DNA of 64,000 bases from Acidobacteriales bacterium 59-55 (GTDB lineage: Bacteria > Acidobacteriota > Terriglobia > Terriglobales > Acidobacteriaceae), in NCBI GenBank assembly GCA_001897435.1, contig MKSV01000003.1, forward strand, positions 715,250-779,249, given 5' to 3'. This document shows positions 44,222 to 53,186 of this stretch, in pieces (positions within the stretch are counted from its first letter, which is position 1; every line of letters begins with the position of its first letter). Both the position numbers and the translations under genes were made by a program. The notes beneath the pieces are model-generated. The model was not told where the DNA came from. It saw only the letters and a program-made list of their open reading frames with translations, and made no database searches.

Positions 44222-45490
44222 CTACGATCTTCCGTGAATGAAATAGATGACGCCGTTGAGGTCGTCGGTCAGCAGGAACGCATCCTTGCCCATGGCAAGG
44301 ACGCCGCAGGGACGGCCATTCACCTTGCCGTTCGAGCGGAAGCCGCGCACGAAGTCCACCGGGCGGCGCGACGCCGGGGTAAAGCGGACGACCTTGTAGC
44401 CGGTGCCGATGTACTCCTTTCCCGCGCCGTGAAGCGCGACCACGAAGGTATCTTTCAGCAGCATGTTGGAGTCATCGAAGTATGCGAGGCCGAGCGGGCT
44501 CGCGTGCGCGGCGAAGGTGGTGTATGCAGCGGGAACCCGAGCGCAGTCAAACTGCGGCGGCGTGGGTCCGACGGGCGGAAAGATGGGCTTCTCCGGATGC
44601 TGGATGACCCTATCCGGATGCGCGGTCCCGTTCTCGAAGTAGCAGGTGGGCCAGCCGTAGTTCGTGCCCGCGGCCACGGGATGCCGGTTGGAGTCGAGTT
44701 CGAAGAAGGTGTCCTCGGGCGTCGCGTTACCCAGGTGATCGTCGCCCATGTTGGTGGCGAACAGCGCGCCGTCGTCGATCGATGGTACAAAGGCCATGTC
44801 CACGGCATTGCGCAGGCCGTGCGCGATGATCTGCGGGTTGCCGCCGTCCGGGTCCATCACCGAGAGCGACGCGCGAATTGGCTCCTTCTCGATGCAGGCG
44901 TTGCAACTGCTGCCCACCGTGACATAGAGGCGCGTATGGCCGTGCAGGCCGGCGAAGGCCACCGTGCGGGTCAGATGCCAGCCGCCGTACTTGTAGCTGA
45001 GGCCATAGTCGGGATAATGGGCGAGCACCTCGGGCGGCCCCGTCGGCGCGTTGTCGCCCGCCTTGTATTTGTAGCGCAGCAGGCGGTCGGTCAGCGCGGT
45101 GTAGAGCCAGGACTGGCCCGAAGGATCGGTGTAGAAGGCGACGTTGTTGGGGTTGCGAAGATGCCGGAGATACGTGGTGCGCGAAGCGAAGGTGTGCGTC
45201 CGGGCGTTCCACCCGTCAAGAATGTAGATAGCTCCCTGCGTGTTGTCGGCCAGCGAGTGCATGTCGGTGGCGAAGATGCGGCCGTCGGGCGACCGAGCCA
45301 TGAAGCGAACGCGCCTCATCCCCTGTGCGGCAATATCGATGTCGAAGCCGGCGGGCAGCGACAGCGTGATGCTCTTTCCGGACGCAAGTCGAAGCGTATG
45401 CGGCTTCAGCGCGGTCTGCGCACCGGCGGCGATGGCGACGGAGAGGAGAAGGAGGGGGAGCACGCGAGATTTCAGCCGGGATTTGAGCAT
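44222..45490 (-). CDS. Exported sorbosone-dehydrogenase-like six-bladed beta-propeller
   Basis: A protein of 422 residues. ATG 45490 leads into a signal peptide (KSRVLPLLLLSVAIAAGAQ); an upstream in-frame start would push it inward. The body shows the L-sorbosone dehydrogenase / soluble glucose dehydrogenase propeller pattern: GFDIDIAAQGMRRVRFMARSPDG (starting near residue 48), NPNNVAFY, HLTRTVAFAG, GLRNAVDMAFVP, NMGDDHLG, AGTNYGWPTCYF and SPLGLAYFDD. These are the calcium- and PQQ-site loops of the family. Probably a periplasmic PQQ-dependent oxidase of sugars or aldehydes. No cytochrome domain is fused, so the electron acceptor is separate. No obvious operon partner. Confidence 0.8.
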   Translation of the reverse strand: MLKSRLKSRVLPLLLLSVAIAAGAQTALKPHTLRLASGKSITLSLPAGFDIDIAAQGMRRVRFMARSPDGRIFATDMHSLADNTQGAIYILDGWNARTHTFASRTTYLRHLRNPNNVAFYTDPSGQSWLYTALTDRLLRYKYKAGDNAPTGPPEVLAHYPDYGLSYKYGGWHLTRTVAFAGLHGHTRLYVTVGSSCNACIEKEPIRASLSVMDPDGGNPQIIAHGLRNAVDMAFVPSIDDGALFATNMGDDHLGNATPEDTFFELDSNRHPVAAGTNYGWPTCYFENGTAHPDRVIQHPEKPIFPPVGPTPPQFDCARVPAAYTTFAAHASPLGLAYFDDSNMLLKDTFVVALHGAGKEYIGTGYKVVRFTPASRRPVDFVRGFRSNGKVNGRPCGVLAMGKDAFLLTDDLNGVIYFIHGRS

Positions 45491-45660
45491 AGCTAAATGG
45501 TAGCGAATGGCGAGCGGAAGCGTGGACGCAACGGCGGGCGCCACTCAATTCTGTTCTCGCTTGACATCCCGCTCGCGCCGCGTCGAGAATCCATGAACCG
45601 GCCCATCGAATCCCCGGCCACCGGCCCCCTTATCTCTCAGCGATACCTTGAGGACGCAAA

Positions 45661-47100
45661 ATGAGTTCTCTCTTGCAGCTTCATGCAGGCACGGCGGGAA
45701 ACTATCGGTGGGGCTCGCACCTGACGCGCTTCTCGTTCCTCGGCCCGGTCAACGGGCACACGCTGCCGCGAACGCTGGCCGGCTCCATTAACTCCCAGGC
45801 CAGTTGGAACTCGAACGTCGAGCTGCGGGAGTCGCTCGTCATCATGCACGAGACCGTGCACTACTTTCAGAATCTTCTTACCGGTACGGGATACTGGGAC
45901 TCCGAAGTCATGCGACGGCGGGTGCCGGAGGCGCTGGGATACGCCCGCGCGGAGCGCAGAATCGAAAGCGTCATCCCCGGCGAAGCAGCGCGCCGGAAGA
46001 GTCGGAGCCAGAGCGAACGATGGATGAAGGAAGGGATCGAGGAGCTGATCTTTCTTCCCAACCGCAACCTGCCTCGCCGAAGAAAAGAGCAGATCGGCGA
46101 TGCGGTCGAGGCCTGCACGGGCAAGCGCGAGGACCAGCGCAACCTTGCGGGACTGTGGATCGAAAATATTCTGGAGGCCGAGGCCGTCGCTAATGTCCTG
46201 CTGCAGACCCTCGGCACACAAGCCACCGACCGCCAGAGGGAGATCTGGCGCGAGAACAATTTCCTCTCCAATCCCGACCGGATGCAGGGCCGCTATCAGG
46301 CGACCATCGTGCTGGTCGCCGGCATCTTTGAACATTGGATGGGCTCAACCTTCGCGGAGATGGAGGCCACCTACGGCCGGACGCCGATCTACATCTTCTT
46401 CTACCGTCTGCTGGCGCTGCTGATCGATATCGCCTGCGCGCATCCTTCGCCCGCGCACCTGGCCAAGCGGGCGCAGCCGATGTACGAGTTCGATCCCGGC
46501 CTTAAACTCATCCGTCTGCTGGCGTCGTTGCAGCGCTTCACCAAGAGCACCGCCGCGCTCTTTCAGAAGGCGCTGGGAGATAAGGACTACGCTGGGGCCG
46601 AGCGCATCCTGTTGGCCGGAATCGCGTTCGACTACGCGCACTCGGCGGAGATCTACAAGGATTGGGCAGAGTACTTCGCCGGGCAGATGTCGGAGAGCGA
46701 CGACCGCCTCATCCGCCTGCGGTCGCACTGCTGCCGCATGCGCATCGACAATCCGGGCTGCGGCGCCAGTAAATCGCTGGGCTGGCTGGTAGTCTGCAGG
46801 ATTCCCTTGTTCTACCTGACGCCCGGCGGCCTGCAATCCTACGGCTTCGCGGCCGAGCACTTCGACCCTGCCGAAGAGCCTCTCTTCCTTGCCGACCTGT
46901 TGAAAATGAACCGGGATCTGGGGCTTTGGGAATACTTCATGGGTTCAGGGAAATTTGTATGCCCGCTGGCCGAGGCGGATTCCTGCGACGGCAGGACCGC
47001 GGTGTGCGAGAGCGGCATCGAGCGAGATGCGCAGTTTCCCGAGGCAATCTGTTGTTCCGTCCGCCGCAGCCTGGAACAGGCCGGCTTTATATTGAGGTGA
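45661..47100 (+). CDS. Uncharacterised HExxH-containing protein
   Basis: A protein of 479 residues, not a family I can name. A candidate zinc-peptidase helix has H63-E64-T-V-H67 (IMHETVHYFQ). About 100 residues later the helix NILEAEAVANVLL (E172/E174) could give the third ligand, as in gluzincins. The middle is largely helical and basic (RRKSRSQSER). The C-terminus holds five cysteines (434, 442, 449, 464, 465) in about 30 residues, perhaps a metal-binding knot. No signal peptide or membrane segment. The next gene starts 5 bp downstream and encodes a small membrane protein; the two look like one unit. Peptidase activity is inferred from the motif only. Confidence 0.72.
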   Translation: MSSLLQLHAGTAGNYRWGSHLTRFSFLGPVNGHTLPRTLAGSINSQASWNSNVELRESLVIMHETVHYFQNLLTGTGYWDSEVMRRRVPEALGYARAERRIESVIPGEAARRKSRSQSERWMKEGIEELIFLPNRNLPRRRKEQIGDAVEACTGKREDQRNLAGLWIENILEAEAVANVLLQTLGTQATDRQREIWRENNFLSNPDRMQGRYQATIVLVAGIFEHWMGSTFAEMEATYGRTPIYIFFYRLLALLIDIACAHPSPAHLAKRAQPMYEFDPGLKLIRLLASLQRFTKSTAALFQKALGDKDYAGAERILLAGIAFDYAHSAEIYKDWAEYFAGQMSESDDRLIRLRSHCCRMRIDNPGCGASKSLGWLVVCRIPLFYLTPGGLQSYGFAAEHFDPAEEPLFLADLLKMNRDLGLWEYFMGSGKFVCPLAEADSCDGRTAVCESGIERDAQFPEAICCSVRRSLEQAGFILR

Positions 47101-47105
47101 TCGAG

Positions 47106-47558
47106 ATGACTACGTCTAAGAAGTCCCACGCGAAATACGACATCGTCGCCGCTCACGAGGCGGCGACAAAGACGATGCTGCGCGATGCGCTCGAACAGAA
47201 GGACCGCACCGGGGCCCTGGGCCTGACCGGCCTCGAGGTGCTGGCCTTTATGGCTGCGAAGGTCGTTGTGCCCATCGTCTGCTCCTTTATCAGCAGCGTG
47301 CTCTTCAACAAGTACAAAGGCGCCGAGACCAAGCGCGAACTCGCGGAGGCCAAAGCCGAGATCGCAAAGCACGAAGGCCCCTTGACGCCGCAGGTCGATC
47401 GCGCCGTCGTCATCGATTCCATCGTCGCCGGGCTGCTGCGCGAGGGCGTGCCGCGCGAGGTGGCCGCGGGCGTGGTCGAACGAACGCTCGACGATATCGG
47501 CAGGGACCTGGCAGAAAAAGAGCTGTCAGAAAAGAACAAGCCGGCAGTAAAGGGATGA
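47106..47558 (+). CDS. Small single-pass membrane protein paired with the HExxH protein
   Basis: A protein of 150 residues from ATG 47106, 5 bp after the HExxH gene, with GAGGTGATCGAG upstream. A cytoplasmic-looking helical N-terminus is followed by one hydrophobic segment (about residues 46-67, AFMAAKVVVPIVCSFISSVL), a charged helix that may be a coiled coil (AETKRELAEAKAEIAKHEG) and a further amphipathic helix pair. No known domain. It could anchor or be the target of the upstream protein, or act on membranes by itself; nothing in the sequence decides this. Confidence 0.68.
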   Translation: MTTSKKSHAKYDIVAAHEAATKTMLRDALEQKDRTGALGLTGLEVLAFMAAKVVVPIVCSFISSVLFNKYKGAETKRELAEAKAEIAKHEGPLTPQVDRAVVIDSIVAGLLREGVPREVAAGVVERTLDDIGRDLAEKELSEKNKPAVKG

Positions 47559-47671
47559 TTGCAGGCTACAAGGGGAGGAGAGAGTTGCAGCCTGAAATCA
47601 GGCCGCCCTTTGAAGAGGAGGACCCACCAGCTGCGAATAGCGGTAAACTAGTCGCCGTGTGAGGTTCGAGC

Positions 47672-48004
47672 ATGTTAGAGGAGCTCGCCAAGCCGTTCGC
47701 CCTGCTGCTGTGCATGCTCTCCCTGTACGCCGTCTTTCATACCGCCTTTCTCCTTCCGGCAAGCGACCTGCACAACCGGATCTGGGACTCCCTGGAGCTG
47801 TTGACGATGGCTGCCGGCATCGCGGTCGCGGCCGGTTTGATCTTTCGCGATTCAGCGCCGCAATCAACGGCGGGCCGCGCATCGCTCGCGAGTACGCTTC
47901 CGATTCAGATCTTCTGCTGGACTTCCGGCGCGATGGTCTTTCTCTTCCTCGCCTCCTGGTATCTGGAAAATCACTTTGTCTTCTACCGCGAGGTACGTTT
48001 CTAG
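47672..48004 (+). CDS. Small integral membrane protein, unknown
   Basis: A protein of 110 residues with three hydrophobic segments: residues about 8-28 (FALLLCMLSLYAVFHTAFLL), 43-60 (LLTMAAGIAVAAGLIF) and 78-97 (IQIFCWTSGAMVFLFLASWY). No polar motif that suggests catalysis. ATG 47672; a gap of 113 bp follows the upstream gene. It is preserved as an open frame with normal codon usage, but no family comes to mind. Confidence 0.6.
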   Translation: MLEELAKPFALLLCMLSLYAVFHTAFLLPASDLHNRIWDSLELLTMAAGIAVAAGLIFRDSAPQSTAGRASLASTLPIQIFCWTSGAMVFLFLASWYLENHFVFYREVRF

Positions 48005-48107
48005 GGCAGGATCAGAGGAGTCGACACCGACTGCTTTTTGTCGCGCCATGACCTGCGCCAGAACATCCATCACATGAGCTTCGCCCGGCGCGCTATGCTG
48101 GAAGCCC

Positions 48108-49178
48108 ATGGACCCACTCACCCACCTGATGACCGGAGCCGTGCTCGCCCGCACCGGCTTCAACCGCAAGGCCGCCTACGCCACCCTGGCCATGACGCTG
48201 GCCGCCGAGACTCCCGACCTCGATGTTCTCTGGTCGATCCGCGGCCCGGTCGCGGCCTTCCAGCATCATCGCGGCTGGACGCACACCTTCCTCGGTCTGC
48301 CGCTCGAGGCCGCCGTCGTCGTGGGCGCGGTCTGGCTCTTCCATCGCTGGCGCGTGAAACGAAACAAGCCCATCAAGCAATCTGCGCCCGTCCGCTGGGG
48401 CCTGCTCTACGGCTTCGCGCTGATCGCGCTGTTGAGTCACCTTCTACTCGATTGGACCAACAACTACGGCCTGCGCCCCTTCTTCCCCTTCAACCCGCGC
48501 TGGTACAGCGCCTCGCTGGTCTTCATCGTCGAGCCGGTGATGCTTCTGCTGCTGCTGATCGCGCTGGTCGCCCCCGCGCTCTTCGGCCTCGTCAACAGCG
48601 AGGTCGGCGCGCGCAGGCCGGCGTTTCGCGGACGCAGCTGGGCCATCGCCGCTCTCGTCGGCATCGTCGCCTTCTGGGGCTGGCGCGCCGTCGAGCGGCA
48701 GCAGGCCATCCAACTCGCGCTCACCGGCGACTACGGTCCGACCCCGAACAACGTGCAGATCCTGCGCGTCACCGCCGAGCCCGCGCCCATCAGTCCCTTC
48801 CTGTGGCAGGCCATCGTCGAGACGCCGGACTTCTACCAGCACGCCGCCATCGACACCCTGCACGGCACCGTCACCACCGGCGAACGCGCGGACATCTTCT
48901 ATAAGCCTCCCACCACGCTGGCCACGCTGGTGGCAAAGCGAAGCTGGCTGGGCCAGGTCTATCTCGACTGGTCGCAGTTTCCGCTGGTCACCCAGACCGA
49001 GGTCGACGCCACAACCGGCGACGCGACCGTCACCTTCCGCGATCTTCGCTTCATGGTCGACGTGCCGTTCACGCCCGGCCGCGGCAACGCGGAAGATCCG
49101 CCTCTCTCCGGCAAGGTGATCGTCAACGCCGACCGCCGCGTCGTCGGCATGGAGATGGACGGCCACGTTCAGCGCTGA
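48108..49178 (+). CDS. YdjM-like membrane-bound metal-dependent hydrolase (DUF457 type)
   Basis: A protein of 356 residues. It begins with the family signature MDPLTHLMTGAVLARTG. Conserved metal-site residues appear in AAETPDLDVLW, FQHHRGWTHTFLGLP and LLSHLLLDWTNNYGLRPFFP. Four or five membrane helices lie in the first 220 residues; the last ~130 residues are a soluble domain. Related proteins are annotated as membrane-bound hydrolases, and E. coli YdjM is LexA-regulated; the reaction is unknown. No LexA box was noted here. Monocistronic by spacing. Confidence 0.82.
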   Translation: MDPLTHLMTGAVLARTGFNRKAAYATLAMTLAAETPDLDVLWSIRGPVAAFQHHRGWTHTFLGLPLEAAVVVGAVWLFHRWRVKRNKPIKQSAPVRWGLLYGFALIALLSHLLLDWTNNYGLRPFFPFNPRWYSASLVFIVEPVMLLLLLIALVAPALFGLVNSEVGARRPAFRGRSWAIAALVGIVAFWGWRAVERQQAIQLALTGDYGPTPNNVQILRVTAEPAPISPFLWQAIVETPDFYQHAAIDTLHGTVTTGERADIFYKPPTTLATLVAKRSWLGQVYLDWSQFPLVTQTEVDATTGDATVTFRDLRFMVDVPFTPGRGNAEDPPLSGKVIVNADRRVVGMEMDGHVQR

Positions 49179-49287
49179 GATTCTCTTCTTTCGATTCCCC
49201 ATCGTTTTCAAGGGAACCGCGGAGCGCAAACCCGCGTATTGAGTCTTGTGCAATAGCCGGGTGTCGTCCCCGCATCGAAAGGGCTAC

Positions 49288-52005
49288 ATGAGAATCTTTC
49301 TCACGGTGGCAGCGTGCTCTACGCTGCTATGTGGAAACCTGTTGTCTCAAACACCGTGCAGCGGTTCGAAGGTCGATGGTGTCGTGCGCGATTCCACGGG
49401 CGCCATCATTCCCGGAGCCAGCGTTGTGCTCGACGGAAACACCGCCGTCGCGAGCGGCGATGCCGGCCAGTTTCGATTTCCCTGCGCCGCTGTGGGTCAG
49501 CACGAGTTGCGTGTCAGCGCCGGCAGCTTTGCGACGAAAGAGATGAAGGTTCACGTCCCGCAGCTCAAGGGCGAGTTGATTGTCGTCCTGCAGCCCGAAG
49601 ATGTAAGCACCTCAGTCGACGTCGGAGAAGAGAGCGGCACCGAGGCCAACGCCGCCGCCAGCGGCTCGTCGCAAACGATCTCCGGCGATCAGTTGAGCGC
49701 CCTGGCCGACGATCCCGACGACCTCACGCGCGAGCTGCAACAGTTGGCCGCAGCCAGCGGCGGCCCGCCGAGCGGCACGACGATTACCGTCGACGGCTTT
49801 CAAAGCGACGCCCCGGTACCGCCCAAAAGCTCTATTGCCTACATCAAGGTCAACCCGGACCTTTACTCGGCGGAGTACCGCCAGCCTCCTTTCAACGGCG
49901 GCCGCGTCGAGATCTACACCAAACCCGGCCAGAGCACCTTTCACGGCTCTGTGTTCACCACCAACGGCAGCCCCTGGATGAACGCGCGCGATCCGTTTTC
50001 CACCAGCCGCGCCGCGCTGGGCAAGCAGCGTTACGGATTCGAGTTGAGCGGCCCGGTACGCAAGAAGGGCAGCGACTTTGCGTTGACGCTCGAACACCGA
50101 ACTATCGACAACTATGCCGTGGTCAACGCCATCACGCTCGACGACAATGGCAACCCGCAGCGAACGGTAGCCAACGTCGCCGCTCCCCAGCAGCTCTGGC
50201 TGGCGACCGCGCGGATGGGCTGGCAGCTCGGCCAGAAAAACACCTTCACGGCGTCGTATAACGCCAACGTCAACCACTCGCAGAACGTCGGCGTCGGCGG
50301 AACCGCGCTGCCCGAGACCGGCTACGACGGCCAGAACTACGATCACACGCTGCGGCTGTTGAACATCACCACCGCCTCGCCGAAGATGATGCACGAAGCC
50401 CGAGTCGCGTTCGACTGGAGAGGAGAGACGGACACGCCCACCTCGACCGCACCGCAGGTCCAGGTCGCCGGAGCCTTCACCAGCGGCGGAGCCTCGCTGG
50501 GGCAGCAGCGGCTGCGCACCTTCGAGGTCGAAGTGGACGACGACGCCGTCATCAGCACGGCAAAACATCTGTTGAAGTTCGGCGTGCAGTTCAAGATGTA
50601 CAACGTCCGCAATCGGCTGACGACCAACTTCAACGGCCTCTACACCTTCGGCGGCGGCACCGCGCCTGTGCTCGATGCCAATGGCGATCCTATCCCCGGC
50701 CAGACCGAGATCATCACTGGGCTTGAGCAATACCGCAGGGCAAAACTCGGCCTCGCCGGCGGCACGCCGACCGCCTTCAACAACGTAACCGGAGACCCCG
50801 AGGTTAGTTTCACGCAGGTGCAGAACGCGTTCTTCATCCAGGACATGTGGAAGCTGCGGCCCGGGCTGCAACTTGCGCTGGGCTTCCGCTACTACCTGCA
50901 GAACGCTCCGCTGACGTTGAACGGCGCGACCCCGCGGCTCGGCATCGCCTGGTCGCCCGACAAAAAGGCAAACTGGCAGCTTCACGCGCACGCCGGCCTG
51001 TTCACCGGGCAATACGGAACCACCGACTACGCCGAACTGATGCGCGAAGACGGCGTGCGCCGCGTCACCAGCACCGTCTATAACCCCGTCTTCAACGATC
51101 CTCTGGGCGACAGCGCGGCGACGATTCACTCCATCCGCCAGGCCTCGCCGCACCTGCAGAATCTTACCTTCGCGATTGAGAACGTCGGCGGCACCCATAA
51201 CTTTCCCCACGGCTGGACACTGAACACCGACATCTACTGGGCGCGCTTCTGGAACTACGCCCGAACGCTGAACATCAACTCGCCGCTCAACGACAGCCCC
51301 ACCGGCCCCCGGCCCGGCCCGGCCAACCTCAATATCCTGCAGATCAACAACAGCGGCCAGGGCGGAGCCAACGCCGAGTTCTTCGGCCTCAACCAGCACG
51401 CGTTGAAGCATCTGCAACTGTTCATCGGCGCCGTCCGCGTCAACCTGATCGACAACACCAACGACGATACCTTCTTCTCTCCGCAAAGCTCGCGCACCGA
51501 CGCCGGCGAGTTTGCGCCGCGAAGCAACCAGGGCCGCTGGCAGATCTTCGGCAACGGGACACTGAAGCTGCCCGAGAAGATCGAGCTCAGCACCAACCTG
51601 CAGGCGCAAAGCGGAAGACCGTATAACATCACCACCGGCTTCGACAACAACGGCGACGGCAACTTCAACGATCGTCCGCAGTACGCACCGCCCGGCGATC
51701 CCAACGCGATCCCTACCCAGTTTGGACTGCTGGTGGCGAGCGGCGGCATCGGCGCCTTCCCGCGCAACGCCGGAAGAATGCCCTGGTCGATCCATATGGA
51801 TACCAACATCCAGCGCAAGTTCGCCCTGAACAATCCCAAGGCTGACCATCCCCAGGCGCTGACGCTCAATGTGCGCAGCTCGAACATGCTGAACCACCTC
51901 AACGTCACCAGCGTGGGCGGCGTCCTGGGCTCACCGCTCTTCGGCCGTTCCTACGCCGCCGACAACGGCCGCCGCATCGAGGCCGGCGTGCGCTACAGCT
52001 TCTAG
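49288..52005 (+). CDS. Oar-like TonB-dependent receptor (receptor 3)
   Basis: A protein of 905 residues. ATG 49288 precedes a signal peptide (RIFLTVAACSTLLCGNLLSQ). N-terminal carboxypeptidase-regulatory domain (VDGVVRDSTGAIIPGASVVL); a short plug-like part (QLSALADDPDDLTRELQQLA, TITVDGFQSDAPVPPKSSI); then a barrel with the Oar-type pattern (YSAEYRQPPFNGGRVEIYTK) and a terminal phenylalanine (RYSF). The plug is shorter than in receptor 1 and the TonB box is not obvious. Such receptors are abundant in Acidobacteria; the ligand is unknown. Followed by a terminator-like hairpin. Confidence 0.9.
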   Translation: MRIFLTVAACSTLLCGNLLSQTPCSGSKVDGVVRDSTGAIIPGASVVLDGNTAVASGDAGQFRFPCAAVGQHELRVSAGSFATKEMKVHVPQLKGELIVVLQPEDVSTSVDVGEESGTEANAAASGSSQTISGDQLSALADDPDDLTRELQQLAAASGGPPSGTTITVDGFQSDAPVPPKSSIAYIKVNPDLYSAEYRQPPFNGGRVEIYTKPGQSTFHGSVFTTNGSPWMNARDPFSTSRAALGKQRYGFELSGPVRKKGSDFALTLEHRTIDNYAVVNAITLDDNGNPQRTVANVAAPQQLWLATARMGWQLGQKNTFTASYNANVNHSQNVGVGGTALPETGYDGQNYDHTLRLLNITTASPKMMHEARVAFDWRGETDTPTSTAPQVQVAGAFTSGGASLGQQRLRTFEVEVDDDAVISTAKHLLKFGVQFKMYNVRNRLTTNFNGLYTFGGGTAPVLDANGDPIPGQTEIITGLEQYRRAKLGLAGGTPTAFNNVTGDPEVSFTQVQNAFFIQDMWKLRPGLQLALGFRYYLQNAPLTLNGATPRLGIAWSPDKKANWQLHAHAGLFTGQYGTTDYAELMREDGVRRVTSTVYNPVFNDPLGDSAATIHSIRQASPHLQNLTFAIENVGGTHNFPHGWTLNTDIYWARFWNYARTLNINSPLNDSPTGPRPGPANLNILQINNSGQGGANAEFFGLNQHALKHLQLFIGAVRVNLIDNTNDDTFFSPQSSRTDAGEFAPRSNQGRWQIFGNGTLKLPEKIELSTNLQAQSGRPYNITTGFDNNGDGNFNDRPQYAPPGDPNAIPTQFGLLVASGGIGAFPRNAGRMPWSIHMDTNIQRKFALNNPKADHPQALTLNVRSSNMLNHLNVTSVGGVLGSPLFGRSYAADNGRRIEAGVRYSF

Positions 52006-52020
52006 CAATTGGCCTTGCAG

Positions 52021-52055
52021 CGCGGCTCACCGAAGAGGTTGAGCCGCGTAATTTA
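52021..52055 (+). terminator. Terminator-like hairpin after receptor 3
   Basis: CGCGGCTCA and TGAGCCGCG form a perfect 9-bp stem with a 10-base loop, followed by TAATTTAAATT. It begins 16 bases after the receptor stop, before the PadR promoter. Confidence 0.75.
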
Positions 52056-52098
52056 AATTCGCTTGCCAGAATTCTATTTCTTCGCTATTTTTGAAGAT

Positions 52099-52434
52099 AT
52101 GGGAGAGCATACCTATCTCGGCGAGTTCGAGCTGATGATTCTGCTCACCATCCTGCGCCTGGGCGACGACGCGTACGGAGTTCCTCTCTCCCGGGAGCTG
52201 GCGAAGCAACGGGGCAAGGAGGTTGCGGTCGGAAGTGTCTATGCCGCGCTGGACCGGCTGGAGACCAAGGGGTTGATCGCCTCGAGCCTGGGCGAGTCCA
52301 CACCCGAGCGAGGGGGCCGGGCAAAGCGGTACTTTCGCATGACTGAGCAGGGACTTCGTTCCGTCCACGCAACGCGTAAGGTTCTCAGCAGGCTATGGCA
52401 GTCGCTGCCATCGACAGACGAGGAACTCGCATGA
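52099..52434 (+). CDS. PadR-family transcriptional regulator
   Basis: A protein of 111 residues from ATG 52099, with TTGAAGAT upstream. Winged helix of the PadR type: LGEFELMILLTILRLGDDAY, then YGVPLSRELAKQRG, VAVGSVYAALDRLETKGLI and the wing GGRAKRYFRMTEQGL. It has no long C-terminal domain, so it belongs to the short PadR-s2 group. The stop overlaps the next start (ATGA). In Acidobacteria such PadR genes regularly precede permease-prefix proteins, so it probably represses its own two-gene operon in response to an unknown ligand. Confidence 0.88.
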   Translation: MGEHTYLGEFELMILLTILRLGDDAYGVPLSRELAKQRGKEVAVGSVYAALDRLETKGLIASSLGESTPERGGRAKRYFRMTEQGLRSVHATRKVLSRLWQSLPSTDEELA

Positions 52435-53090
52435 AGCCGACAGGATCAGCGGCGCTGGCGACCTGGATGCTGAAGCATCTGACCTTCGGAGGCAACGAAG
52501 CCCTGGTAGGCGACTTGCTCGAAGAATTTCTCGGCGGGCGCTCCCTGCGCTGGTATTGGCGACAGGTACTCTGCGCCATCGGAATTGGAGCCTGCAGCAA
52601 GTCTCGCGATTACGCATTTCCTCTGCTCTTCTCCGCTGCCTGGAGCATGTTGTACCCCACATGGCGGCTTTCCATCGTAAGGATCTGGTCGTCACAAACT
52701 CTCTTCGAGAGATGGACGAGCATCGATTGGCCGTATTCCACGGCGTTGCACGGCATCAGCCAGATTATTCCTGCTGCCGCGTTCGTCTGGCTTGGGTTCT
52801 TCATCTTTCTGACGCTGCGCACCGGGATGGCACATGAGCTTTCCCGGCTTCGACTTTTCGGAAGCCTGTCGATCAGTCTCAACGTGCTCCTTGTCACGAC
52901 CATCGGGCTGTGGATGCATTTGAGGTCTTCGGGAATGAATGTGGGCTATGTGGCTCAGGAAAACTTCTACTCCGGCTCCCATCTCATTGCCATCGGCATT
53001 CCGTTGACCCTGAGTCTGCTCTCCGCCATCTCGTTCGCGCTTTCGGGTACGCGAAGGCGACGGCATGGTACCGCGTCGGTCGCCGGTTGA
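52431..53090 (+). CDS. Permease-prefix-domain membrane protein
   Basis: A protein of 219 residues, translationally coupled to PadR by a 4-base overlap. The N-terminal ~45 residues (WMLKHLTFGGNEALVGDLLE, then EFLGGRSLRWYWRQVL) match the prefix domain that elsewhere precedes FtsX/MacB-like permeases in Acidobacteria. Here it is followed only by about four membrane helices and ends without a permease domain. It may be a stand-alone prefix protein that tunes permease activity, or the remains of a longer one. No ATPase or permease is adjacent. Confidence 0.75.
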   Translation: MKPTGSAALATWMLKHLTFGGNEALVGDLLEEFLGGRSLRWYWRQVLCAIGIGACSKSRDYAFPLLFSAAWSMLYPTWRLSIVRIWSSQTLFERWTSIDWPYSTALHGISQIIPAAAFVWLGFFIFLTLRTGMAHELSRLRLFGSLSISLNVLLVTTIGLWMHLRSSGMNVGYVAQENFYSGSHLIAIGIPLTLSLLSAISFALSGTRRRRHGTASVAG

Positions 53091-53186
53091 TCACTGCGGG
53101 CTGATCGGTTCTTGATTGCCCCGATTGCCGGTTGCCGATCATCGAAGTGCCGCGCGAGATCGTACCGGCAGCAGTGAAGAAGCGGT

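Noticed and set aside
45661-48004. Calling the HExxH / small membrane protein genes a known toxin-antitoxin or phage-defence system
   Set aside because: No nuclease, kinase, helicase, TIR or other defence-typical domain is visible and there are no neighbouring defence genes. Only the motif and gene spacing are supported.
49180-49287. A c-di-GMP (GEMM-type) riboswitch before receptor 3, suggested by GCAAACC and GCCGGGT fragments
   Set aside because: The fragments are present, but I cannot form the conserved two-hairpin junction or the GNRA tetraloop/receptor pair from the intervening bases.
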